51,174 nucleotides of DNA, taken from Heterotrichella gracilis (Eukaryota; Sar; Xanthophyceae; Tribonematales; Xanthonemataceae). Location: contig JAULBX010026208.1 of the NCBI GenBank assembly GCA_032358255.1, positions 1-51,174 on the forward strand. Reading direction: 5' to 3'. The notes under the pieces are model-generated. The model did no database searches, had not been told where the DNA came from, and worked only from the letters and a program-made list of their open reading frames with translations. Shown here piece by piece: positions 36,116 to 47,300 of the stretch. The position numbers and the translations under genes were made by a program. Position 1 is the stretch's first letter; every line of letters begins with the position of its first letter.

Positions 36116-39100
36116 ATGGAAAAAATTGTTCCCTTCGCGCTCGTTTGGAGCGTTCTAACGTCGCAACTGGTCCAGGTACGCTGCCCGGTCCCTACCACAG
36201 CACGCTGCCCGGTCCCTACCACAGCACGCTGCCCGGTCCCTACCACAGCACGCTGGTGTGTGGCAAAGTGAGAGAACCAGTGGCCCGGGTGAGGCTGTAA
36301 TTGCAGCTTGCTGCTTGGCAGGGCTTCACGTGCTGCAACATTAGAAAGAAAACCTTCTGCCGTTGAAGCCTTGGACAATGCATGCATATGTCCACAGTAT
36401 GCACAGTCACCGTGGCAGTGTCAGGCCGTTCTTGGCTCTTCTTACTGCGGTGAGACATACCCAGCTCACTATTATGCACACGCTCAATTAGCTAATACAT
36501 CCACCCACGTTGCTTCCTTCGTTCTGAGCCGTCTGCCCTTGGTACCTTTTCCCTACTACCCCCAACCACCCACACCCACACCCACACCGCTACCCCGCAG
36601 GCGCTGCCAGGCACTGCTCTCACACAGGAGCCACACGACACAGGTGTGCCACAATGTTCGGTTTTCCTCAGAAACTGTATGTGTGTGTTTAGGGTGTTGG
36701 GGTTGAGAGTGGTAGGTTTAGTATCTGCTTGCCCACCGTGGGAGCACCAGTATAGAGGCGCCTGGCGAGGCAGCAAAGCCCTATCTTGCACTCGCCACTC
36801 CATCATCTTTGCGATCCCCGCACACAGGAGCCACAAGTCACAGGTGCGCAATAACCATAAGCATCCTCCTGTGTAGGCTTTGCTTGCACACCACTGCATT
36901 GTGAGCCTGGCTAGGCAGCATAGCCCCATCTTGCACTCGCCACAATGTTATCTTTGCGGTCCCCGCATAGACACCTCTGGTCCAACCTTTATTTGCAGGG
37001 CTGGTGATCGAGTCCCCGGGGTCCTCGGTTGGGGGCTGCCAGTGCCTGGGCAGTCCCTACGCATCGGCAGCCTACCCCCACCAGTACATCCACTCTAGAT
37101 ACAGGTGGGTGGCCAGCACTTGGGAGCCATCTTGTGAATTGTTTGCGTGCCTGACCTGGCTTTACTGCTGAAATGCAAACAAATAATTGGTTGCGTGCTG
37201 TGGGACATACCATGATTGGGCGGCGGCGCCCACTGCTGCCGCCAACAGAAGACACCATAAACCCTCCAAAAGACACCATAAACCCTCCACTGCTGCACTT
37301 CGAACCAGGACGTACGCTGTGTGGGCACAAGCATATTCCCTACTCCCCTGTCGTCACCCGCTCTCCCCTCCCCTCCTGCAGGCAGTGCTTCTCCCCTTTT
37401 CCTGACCTGTTGGGAGGGAATGTGCCCTTGGCGGTGTGTGTTGTTGACCCCGCCACATGCGACTACTTCCCCTCCTTGCACCATAAGAGGGGGATGCACT
37501 TTGACCTGTGCCTGCCAGGTAAGCGCGGTGGGAGGGGTTGGCAAGGTTCGGTACGGTAGGCAGGGTTTTGGGTGGGTTTCTGCTAGGGTTGGATGGGGTT
37601 TGGTCGGGCTCCTGCATGCAGCGGCATACCCCATCAAGCCCCAAGGGTAAATGCAGGTAATGTGTGGCAACACGGCACAAGCAAATTCCATCTCAGGAGA
37701 TGAGTGCATATGTGGTGCCCTTAACCTCACAGATGCAGCTGCTTTCTGGATTACAAGCAATGATGAACCGAATGTTTGAGGAGATGTATTCAGCCTCTTT
37801 CCTTCTTGCGATTGCAGGGCTGCGCCGCGCCACCACCGTGTCTGGGTGCAGCTGTCAGCTAGGGTATGCCGTGGTAGACCCTAACGAAGGGGTTCCCTAC
37901 CACCGAGCGGGTGATGCCTGCATCCACACAAGCGACAAGGGGGAGCAACCATGGTGCCCAATTCAGGCGGGCAGCTGTCCTCAAGGCGCGGTCCCAGCGC
38001 ATGCGGACTGGGACTACTGCCCTCAACCCGCCCTGGACTGGCAAGTCGACTCCTATGATGTCAATGGCACCACCCTGTCTGAAATCCACTATTACTTCTC
38101 CCCTGGGGGGGGCGTCAGCCTGCAGCGTACCCTGTACAACGTGGCGCCAGCTCAGCGGGGCAAGATAGTGGGCAGCATTCAAAGCGTCACCTGCTTACGC
38201 CACCTGGCAGACTGCGAGGCGCTGTTGGACCGGACTGGGGCCTACATAGTGGTGGGTGGGCGGTGGTTCCGAGGTGGTCTTGTAAAGGCTACAACAAGTT
38301 GCATGGTCAGAAAGCCATGTCATGCTTGGGAGCACCCTTGGTTGGGATCACCATTTTTCGGGTTAATGAGGCAAGAGGTTATGGTGCGCCTCTCGTGTAT
38401 GGTATGGGGTACATGCTGCCAAGGTACTATACAGAAAGAGGATTTTTTGGTGGGTCATACATTAGACAGCAGTGCAATTTCACAGAGCATGTTCTTCAAT
38501 GTAGATTGCTAATTGTGCAATATAGTCCCCCTGATTAGCTGTGCTAGCCACCCCCGTTCCATTCTCCTATTGTGACCCCTGCAGCCTCCTTCCAAGAAGT
38601 AATTGTGTTGTCTTTCCCATCCCCACAGGCGCTGCCCATCCCCGACCGCACCTTCTACATGCCCATAGACCTGGTCAAGGAGTTCATAAATGGCACCATT
38701 ATTGCGGGGTCCCTGCCAGGCATGCATTACGACCCCAAAAACGCTACCCAGGTGGGTACGCAGGATCGGCAATCGGTATAACCAGCGCCAGGATTGAACT
38801 GCATTGTTCTGCATGTGCAGCTCGACTGCCAGTATGGCTACATTTCTGGGATCCATGCAGCCCACCAACTCTTACAGGTGCAATTACAGTTACGTATGGT
38901 GGCTACCGTAACTTCTCCTAAATGTTACCCAGGACCAGTAGAATGCATGTAACTCACTCACTCCATTATGCCAAAAGAGCATGCGCTCATGCGCGGCCTG
39001 TGGGAAGAGTAAATCTCACCTCGTACATAAATCACAATGTCGATTAACATTGTGACAATTGCCATTACAACTGCAAGTGGAACTAAAATATTGCAATTTT

Positions 39101-42100
39101 TTCCAGGCGGATGCGGTCCCAAGAGTCCCTGGCGAGGTCGGCGACGTCGTTTTTGGAGGGTTTATGGAGGGTTCTGTGGTGGAGTGCGCCTTCAGAGTGT
39201 GTGGTCACGACAGGCTGTGGGTGGACGGCGATTTCATGGGCAAGTCTGAGGGGGGCAGGGGTCCTAAGAGGTGCCTCCCAGAGTGGAAATCCCTGTGGAT
39301 GCAGGGGCTGGCCCCAGTGGATGTGCTGGTCGACCTGCGCAGCGTGCAGGTGGGTTACCCTAGGGTTTTGGGTGTAGAGTTTAGAGTTTAGGGTTTGCTG
39401 GTTGACCTGCGCAGTCTGCAGGGGAGTTGCTCAACACCCATGCTTTAGGGCTTAGGGTTTAGGTTTTAGAGTGTGTTAAACCCTTGGGTAGCGTGCAGGT
39501 GGGTGTGCAGAATGTACCTATTGCTGTGCTCGTTTTTGGTGTTCACCCACTTCCCCTGTTTCGGCCCCCACCCGCTTCCCCACCCAACCCCTACTTCCCC
39601 CCTCTTCAGGAGTCCAACAGCGCACTCCACCTTGTGCTGGCATCCGCATCTCTCACTTGCACATGCACCCACGTGGCCAGCTGCACAGCGGCAACCTCCG
39701 GCACCCGCCTGCAATTCACGGAGCAACCCTGGGATGCGCTGACGCACGCCTCGGGACTGGAAAAAGAAGGCTGGGACAAGGTCCTGGCTCCGATCCTGGA
39801 GCTTGGTTTTGGGTCCCAGGCTGTGTGTAGCGGCAACGTGTGTGAGGTTACCACGGGGGGTGACCAGGCGTGGCGGGGGGCACTCACCGCACTGTACTCC
39901 ATACAGGGAGACCTGAACCAAGGTGGGTGATGGCAAGACCCTTTGCTTCCCCGGCTTGTGCTTTGCGGGAAGTGCGCTTTGTATTGGATTCTCACCCCGC
40001 CATTGTTGACCACAGTTGATCCTGTATTCCCCTCTTATGCAGTGGCGGAGGTGCGCCATGTGGCCCTGCGGGGGCCCCAGCCCCCGCCACCTGGCAGGCG
40101 GCCGCTGGCTGTGGTGTGGTGGGTGGCGCTGGCGCTGGGCGGGGTGGGGCTGCTGGCGGTGGTGGCGGCGCTGGCGGTGGGGGTGACTTCGCCACAAATG
40201 TACAACTCTTCCTCCTCCTCTGGGTGAGTATCTACAGGGTTTAGGATTCAGGGTTTAAGCAATGTACTTGGTAAACTTCAAAAAGATGCTGTCCTGTGGA
40301 CGAGCATGCAGTTGTCGCACATTATGCGTAGCAATCCACTAGCCATTCGCATTGTCCATCGCATTGGCAAGAAAGAGTCCTTCTATATTTGTGCCTTACC
40401 AAACCATGTTTCTCTCCTAAAATGTGCTTGTGGGGACGATCTACTGTAATCATGATTTGGATGCGTTAGTGGGTATCATGAGTGCCACTTATCTGCCCTC
40501 AGCTTTGGCCATGCTGCACACTTAACAATGCTGATAAAACATTGATGTGCATCAATCGTTGGTGTATGCATGAGGAGAAGGCAAAGAGCCAGAGAGGGAC
40601 AGGTTTGGTGCATGCCGCCTATCTATGGACCAATGCGTTGTTCTGTTTTCATTGCAGGAGAAGGTCAAGGGATCCAAGGAGCCAAAGGAGTACAAATTCC
40701 ACCCTCCTGCGCAGCAACCCCGGGGACCAGCATGCGCTGTACGACTTCACGGAATTTGACTGGCATGTGGTGCCGGAGCAGGTGCAGATACTCAAAAACG
40801 AGAAAGGGGAGGAAAGCATGCTGGGGAAAGGCAACTTTGGGACGGTACGTGGAACAGGGGCTGACATCTCGTGCACATTGATACCCCTGATCTAGGGTGC
40901 AAGCGCGACAAAACGTGTGCATCTTTGATAATATTAAGGGTATGAAAGCGTCCATGCAGAGTCTAGTCGACCCCAACCTCAGATCCTACCCCAGGTGCAA
41001 ACTATGCTTTAGTTCCAAAGCAAATTTTCCAACCACACCAGTCTTCCAACGCACCCCTATACCTCTCCCTGCCCAGGTGTACGAGGCCCTGCTTGACGGC
41101 GCCCTCCCCTGCGCTGTGAAGGTGCTTGACTCCCTTGCCATGACCCACAGCGAGAGGGACATGGTCATTCGCGAGGTGGCGCTGCTGCAGAGGTGCAGGT
41201 CGCCGCACATTGTGCAGGTGCGCGGGTGTGGACCCTAGCTAGGGTTTGGGTGTAGGGTGCAAGGCTTGCCCCATTGCCATCGGCCTGCCCTGGTTTCTGT
41301 ATCCTCATATACTTCACCTCAACTCCACCGTCTGAGGTGTTCCTGCAGAATCACTCCCCCACTAGCATGCACTGAGGTCCCTCCCACCCCTACCCCCCCT
41401 TGCAGTTCCTTGGCGCCTGCTTCCATCCTGACCGCACCCTCATTGTGATGGAGCTAATGGAGGGGGGGGACCTGTTCAGTGCGATTGGGAACTTTGGGAG
41501 GGGGGAGCTGGGGTGGTACAACAGGTGGGTGGTGGTGGTTGTGGTGGTAGTGGTCGTGGTTGTGGGACGATGGGGTGGTACAATTAGGTTGGGTAATGGT
41601 GGTGGTGGTGCAGGGCAAGGGGTGTAGGGAAGGAGGTGATGGGTGGTGTAGCATGTGGGTGGGTGGGTGGGTGGGGGAATGGGCTTTGTGTGAATGTGAG
41701 GTACCAACAACTTAGAATTGTTTTCCAGGTAATCATTCAAGAACATGATCGATGGCCATTACATCATGAGAATGGGAATGACCACAAAGGAATTACATCG
41801 TGGGAATGGATCACAAAGGAAATGTACGGGGATGGCACCGCATCATAATCTGCAGGTCTTACACTTTGCATTTCCCCCCCATTGCCTCTGCAGGGGGAGC
41901 CAGATAGCGCTGGATGTTGCTCAGGGCCTGCACTACCTCCACCACCGTAACATAGTCCACCTGGACATAAAGAGCGGGAACATATTGCTGGGCAGGCAAG
42001 GGGTCGCAAAGGTATGGCTTTAGGGTGTAGGGTTTGGGGCTTTTCCTGCGCTATGCAAAGCCTTAGTTACACCACGACGACTTTCTCCTTGGGGTGCAGG

Positions 42101-43313
42101 CATGTTGCACAAATCATGCGCGCTGACTTAACTACATCTCTCGGGTAGTTAATGCTGGGCTATACCAGAAAGTGGGAACAAGAGTTCGATCATGCAAAAG
42201 AAATGCTGGTCCACTTCAATTTTCCTAGAAATTTCGTAGAAGGGGCGACAAGAACACTACCGCCTGCCCTGCATATTGAGACGTGGGCCTGACCCAAAAT
42301 GGGTGGCCGAGCAGATGTTGGCGCCAGAAACCCTAAAGTACCAAACAAAACCTCTCCAATTTGTCACCACAGCCCCTGGCCCCCTCCGCAGGTTTCCGAC
42401 GTGGGCCTTGCCCAGATCATGCACGCGCAGTACATCTCGCGGGTTTCCGAGCTGCCGGGCACCTGGGCATGGATGGCGCCTGAGATCATCCTGGGCACCC
42501 ACCTCACTGTGCGCGCAGACGTGTACAGCTACGGGGTGGTGCTGTGGGAGCTGGTCACGTGTGAGCGGCCAAGGAGGGCCATGCGGCGGGCAGTAAGGTG
42601 CGGACGGCGGTGGTGGCGGTGGTGGTTGTGGCGGTGGCTGTGATGGTTGTGGCGGTGGCTGTGGTGGTGTGAGTAGAATGGCAGGTGGGTGCGTATGTGT
42701 ATAGCTACGGTGTGGCGCTGTGGGAGTGGAGGAGGGGATGTGGCGGGCGCACAGGGTGCGGATTAGTAGGGAAAGTGGGGTGACGGGGATGTCAGGCAGG
42801 AATGTACTAGCATCACTACCTGTCAATTATTGAAGTTTACCCCTGGAAGGGGATATGCGTACATATGCCGGCACGTGGGGCGTGGGTACCGGTGGCGTAC
42901 AGGGTGTGTGTGCTTGTTTCTCAAGCATGTGTAGTTTTAGGTTTATGACATGCCCATGTGTAGGTTCATGTGTGGGTTGTGACGTGCGCATGGGTAGGCA
43001 TAGCCAGCGCTTCTACACACTCCACATTGCACCTGCCGCCGCCCATCATCTTTTCACTCCCTCATTCACTCCTTTGTACTGCCGCCCACTTCACAGGGTA
43101 CCCGAGGAGTGCCCCCCCTCGATCTCTGCCCTCATCACCGCATGCACTGATGCCGATGCCAGCAGCCGCCCACCCATGGACCAGGTGATTGCCAGGCTGA
43201 GGGACGGGATAGAGCAGGGGGAGGAAAATCACGAAGGGGAGGAGTGGGTTGCTGGCAGGGGAGAAAACAGACCAAAGCGTGGAGTAGGCTATTCCTGTGC
43301 ATGCTTACTGTAG
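36116..43313 (+). CDS. Receptor-like kinase, copy 1 (novel Cys-rich ectodomain, one TM helix, TKL-like kinase)
   Basis: Model: join(36116..36175, 36601..36643, 36999..37104, 37382..37518, 37818..38251, 38629..38751, 39107..39349, 39610..39922, 40043..40223, 40658..40844, 41077..41217, 41406..41524, 41894..42011, 42392..42597, 43097..43313), 875 aa; all 14 junctions fit. Signal peptide [20 protein letters not shown]. The ectodomain (about 25-505) has many Cys and N-glycosylation sequons (NGTT, NGTI, NATQ), with blocks such as [39 protein letters not shown] and [10 protein letters not shown] match it to no known domain. TM helix at about 509-533 ([20 protein letters not shown]). Kinase from about 595: [11 protein letters not shown], Lys624 in [18 protein letters not shown] (718-728), SDVGLA (737-742), MAPE (763-766), [12 protein letters not shown]. 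The HRD Arg is Leu and DFG is DVG; Asp720, Lys722, Asn725 and Asp738 are kept, so it may be active. A surface-signalling role is inferred. Confidence 0.85.
36179..36250 (+). repeat. 24-bp minisatellite, three perfect copies
   Basis: Three identical units beginning CGCTGCCCGGTCCCTACC lie in intron 1 of receptor kinase copy 1, right after the donor. Copy 2 of the gene lacks the array. Confidence 0.95.
36760..36970. repeat. Intronic duplication in receptor kinase copy 1, includes an exon-2 echo
   Basis: A segment at about 36760-36825 (CTTGCACTCGCCA ... TCTTTGCG) recurs at about 36903-36970. Between them is a copy of the end of exon 2 with its donor (GGAGCCACAAGTCACAGGTG at about 36827-36846), which resembles exon 2 of kinase copy 2 more than exon 2 of copy 1. 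Confidence 0.8.
39359..39475 (+). repeat. Telomere-like TTTAGGG-rich intron segment
   Basis: Degenerate and perfect TTTAGGG units (for example TTTAGAGTTTAGGGTTTG at about 39380-39397 and GGGCTTAGGGTTTAGG at about 39446) fill part of an intron of kinase copy 1. They are mixed with an echo of the exon end GTTGACCTGCGCAG at about 39401. Confidence 0.75.
42691..42762. repeat. Intronic echo of the kinase exon encoding [12 protein letters not shown]
   Basis: The 3' part of the 42392..42597 exon with its donor recurs, decayed, within the following intron: GTGTATAGCTACGGTGTGGC, then CTGTGGGAG and GGGTGCGG. Confidence 0.82.
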
Positions 43314-44355
43314 TGGCTGGCTTTTGTTGACAACTATGTGGCTTGCTTTATTTCTTGTTTTTTATAATGGCTGTGTGTCCCTCAGGGACAGGCTGTTGAT
43401 AGCCTTCATCCCAATGATTAGCGTTGAATGTAAGTAAGTATATATTATGCTTTTTTTTGGATGGTAAGACATACCGTGCTGACCCACAGCAAGCTGACAG
43501 TGTGTGGCTTTTGGCAGCGGCTCGTTTAGGGCAATCCCTGTTTCAAGGGTCACGAGTCCCAGCCATTGCCCACTGGTTGAAACGGAAATTGCCTTGAACA
43601 ATCCCTAAGATCCCCGTATCTCAGCCATTTCCCATTGTGGGCTAGGACAAATATAGATTTGCAGTTGGGCTAGAGCAGAAATAAAACTTTTAGTGCACTC
43701 ATCCAATCCCCATGGGCTAGGACATACTCGAATGTTAGTTTCTGTTTGCCACACTGGGCTGTTGCTGCTGTTGCCAAACTAATGCATCCTGGTGCGCACC
43801 GTGAGTGGTGTGCATAGCATTACCGTAAAAGGCAGGGTGCCTTGTTGTCGCTTACGCTGTGCTGTTGCCGCTGATCCTGTGCAACTGGGCTTCCTTGCCC
43901 TGGACTGAGCTCTCGCAATGGACCACCTTGCCATACACTTCCAGCGAGATGGAATCTTGTAATTTACTGGCAATGCACAACAGCCAGTGCAACACAGCAA
44001 AGCGTGGTAGCACTGCAGTATACTTCTTCAGCATTTGGCGGAGTTCTACTGCGTTGGGTTCATGCTTTGTCAGGAAGTGCAGTGGCCTTTGATACTGAAA
44101 TCAATGATATCAAACGAGAGGGTACGTCAGCATATACGTCACCTGAAAGCGGCTGTTTTCTGGTTTTGGGTGGGCAGACGCGACCTCAAAACGGATCGTC
44201 GAACCCACCTGCAGCCGTTGTTGTGTTGCCTTATCGAATGCTCCCCCAACCAGCCTGCGACGATGCCATGATCGCTGTGATACGATGCATGCATGCATCC
44301 GGCGAAAGCTTCAATGCGGTAACACGTCCCAGAAGGAGGGAGATAGCAACGTGAA
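43314..44355. other. Spacer between the tandem receptor kinases
   Basis: The left part is the 3' UTR of copy 1. From about 43960 it matches 35735-36115, so the promoter-proximal part was duplicated together with the gene. Shared landmarks are the CAGTGGCCTTT, GATGCATGCATGCATCCGGC and CGCTCGTTTGGAGCGTTCTA motifs (the last inside exon 1). No other gene is seen. Confidence 0.6.
43429..43433 (+). terminator. Putative polyadenylation signal TGTAA
   Basis: TGTAA is the usual green-algal poly(A) signal. This one lies 116 bp after the stop of receptor kinase copy 1 in AT-rich sequence. It is assigned on motif and position only. Confidence 0.4.
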
Positions 44356-47300
44356 ATGGAGAAGACAGCTTTCGTCGCGCTCGTTTGGAGCGTTCTAGGT
44401 TGTCAGTTGGTCCAGGTATACCCCTCCCTTGCTGCAGAACGCTAGTCTTATGGTGGCGTTGTGAAAGAGCCAGTGGCCTGGAAAGGCTGTGAGTGCAGCT
44501 TGCTGCTTGGCAGGGCTTCGCTTGATGCAATAGTAGAAAACGTACCACCTACCGTTGGAGCCTTGGGCAATGCATGCATACGGCACCAGTCACCATCGCG
44601 AGTGTTAGGCAGGCCTTGGCGCTTGTACTGCGTTGAGACATACCCAGCTCATTGTATTGCACACCACTCAGTTAGCTACTGCATGTAACCCATGCTTATC
44701 CCTTCGCTTTGAGCACACGGCCATTGTACCCTGTCTCATACCCTCCCATACCACCCCCACGCACCCACACCCACACCCCGCAGGCACTGCCAGGCACTGC
44801 GCGCACACAGGAGCCACAAGTCACAGGTGCGCAATAACCATAAGCATCCTCCTGTTTAGGGTTCAGGGTGTAGGGTTTGCTTGCACACCACTGCATTGCA
44901 AGCCTGGCTAGGCAGCATAGCCCCATCTTGCACTCGCCACAGTGTAATATTTGCGGTACTTGCAGAGACACCTCTGGCCCACATTTGCAGGGCTGGTGAT
45001 CGAGTCCCCGGGGTCCACTGTTGGGGGCTGCCAGTGCCTGGGCAGTCCCTACGCCTCAGCAGCCTACCCCCACCAGTACATCCACTCCCGATACAGGTGG
45101 GTGGCCAGCACATGGTCAGCAAATTAATGGGAAAGATATACTTTTAAAGCTTTAAAAAACTTAGTTTTAGTTCAATAAGTGCTGTGAGACATACCATCCA
45201 GCGCCCCTCACTGCTGCCGCTGTCAAAGGAACCCCTAAACCCTAAACTCTCCACAGCGGCGCTTCAAACGTTGAGGACGTACGCTGTGTGGGCAAAAAAC
45301 TTTTGCCCTACTCACCTGTCATCACCTGCTCTCCCCTCCCCTCCTGCAGGCAGTGCTTCTCCCCCTTCCCTGACCTGGTAGGGGGGGAGGTGCCCCAGGC
45401 GGTGTGTGTAGTGGACCCCGCCACGTGCGCCTACTTCCCCCCCTTGCACCACAAGAGGGGGTGGCACTTTGACCTGTGCCTGCCAGGTGAGCGGCAGGGT
45501 TTGGTAGGGTTCAATGTAGGGTTTGGTAGGGTTTCTGCATGCAGCGGCATACCACATTCAGGGGACAGTTTCCAGGTAATGTGTGGATACATGGCACAAC
45601 GCCTATCTCAAGGGTCGGGTGCATATGTGGTGCAAATTGATCTCACAAATGCCGCCTACCCAGCTGTCTTCCGCATTGCAACCAATGATGAGCCAAATGT
45701 TGCGGACTTGCATTGACCCATTTTCCTTCTTGCGATTAATGCAATTGCAGGGCTGCGCACCGCCACCACCGTGTCTGGGTGCAGCTGTCAGCTAGGGTAT
45801 GCCGTGGTAGACCTTAGCGAAGGGGTTCCCTACCACAGAGCGGGCGACGCGTGTGTCCGCACATTCGAGAAGGGGGAGCAACCATGGTGCCCAATCCAAC
45901 CTGGCAGCTGCCCCCAAGGCGCGGTCCCAGCGCACGCAGACTGGGACTACTGCCCTCAACCCGTTCTGGATTGGCAGGTTGACCACTACGATGTCAACGG
46001 CACCACCCTGGCTAGCACCCACTATTATCTCTCCCCTGGATCGGGTGTCAGCCTGCAGCGCACCCTGTACAACGTGGCGCCAGGGCAGCGAGGCAAGTTG
46101 GTGGGCAGCATCCACAGCACCACATGCTCGCTCGGCGACGTGGCGGATTGTCAGGCGCTGTTGGATCGGGTTGGGAATTACTTCACGGTGGGTTGGTGGG
46201 GGCTTGGAAAATGCCTTCCTAGGTGGTTGCACGAAGCCCTATTAGGGGGGCTAGGTGGTCAGAAACCCTCGGTGCAGATGGGTAGACAGTGGGCGGCAAT
46301 TAAAGTGCCACCTGCTTGCGCCACCTGGCGAACTGCGAGGCGCTGCTGGACCGGACCGGGGCCTACATAGTGGTGTGTGGGCGGTGGTTTAGAGGTGGCC
46401 TTGTAAAGGTTGATCATGGTCAAAAAGAACTTGATTCATGTTCAGCAAGAGCTTGATAACAATCAGCTTGGTCCATGTTTGTTGGATGGTTGGGAACACC
46501 CTTGTTGGCTTTAATGGGGCAAGGGTTATGGTACGCCTCTCGTCTGTGGTATGAGATACATGCTGCCGAGGTACGGAAAGAGGATGCCTGTGTTTTGGAG
46601 GGTCATGCTTTAGATAGAAGTGCAAATTACAGAGCATGTGCTTCTAATGTCAGATGTTGATCAGCCGTGCAAGTCACCCCCGTCCCATTCCCACCATATT
46701 GTGACCCCGGCCATTTCCTACGGAAGATAGGGATCACAATATGTTGGGAATGTAAGTTTTCTCTCCCAACCCCACAGACGCTGTCCATCCCCAAGCGCAC
46801 TTTCTGCGCGCCCAGACCTTCTAAAGACAGTCAACGTTTCTTTCCCATCCCCACAGGCGCTGTCCGTTGCCAACCGCATCTCCTGCGCGCCCAGGCCTGT
46901 CCTAAATTTGATCAGGGATTTCATCAATGGCAGCTTTATTACGGGGTCTCTGGCGGGCATGCATCACGACCCCAGGAATGCTACTCAGGTGGGTACTCCC
47001 GGGGACACGTGGCTGACATGGTTCAGCAGGACTCAGCATGCTATTGCAATTTCGATCCCATGATCGGTTGCAATAGGATGAGGGATCGAGAATCGGGATA
47101 ACCAGTGCCAGGACAGAAGTGCCTGGCAGGTGCACGGGTGACTGCCAATATGGCTGCAATTGCTTGCAGCCCACCCATATCAACAGTCCAATAAAGATCA
47201 CTGGTACAATCAGTAACCAAGCTCTGTTTATTGTTCTCTTGAATGTTAGCCAGTCGGAGGTGGTACCCAATCAGATTGGTACCCAGAATACAAGTACCTG

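Noticed and set aside
36179-36250. CRISPR-like array
   Set aside because: Three directly abutting 24-bp units without spacers in an algal intron form a minisatellite.
36308-36430. Extra Cys-containing exon after the first kinase exon ([14 protein letters not shown])
   Set aside because: It does not fit the phase of exon 1 without a stop, and the equivalent region in copy 2 has no matching donor and loses the Cys residues.
42092-42300. AT-richer segment in a kinase intron as an inserted mobile element
   Set aside because: No terminal repeats, target-site duplication or transposase-like frame could be seen; it may just be ordinary intron.
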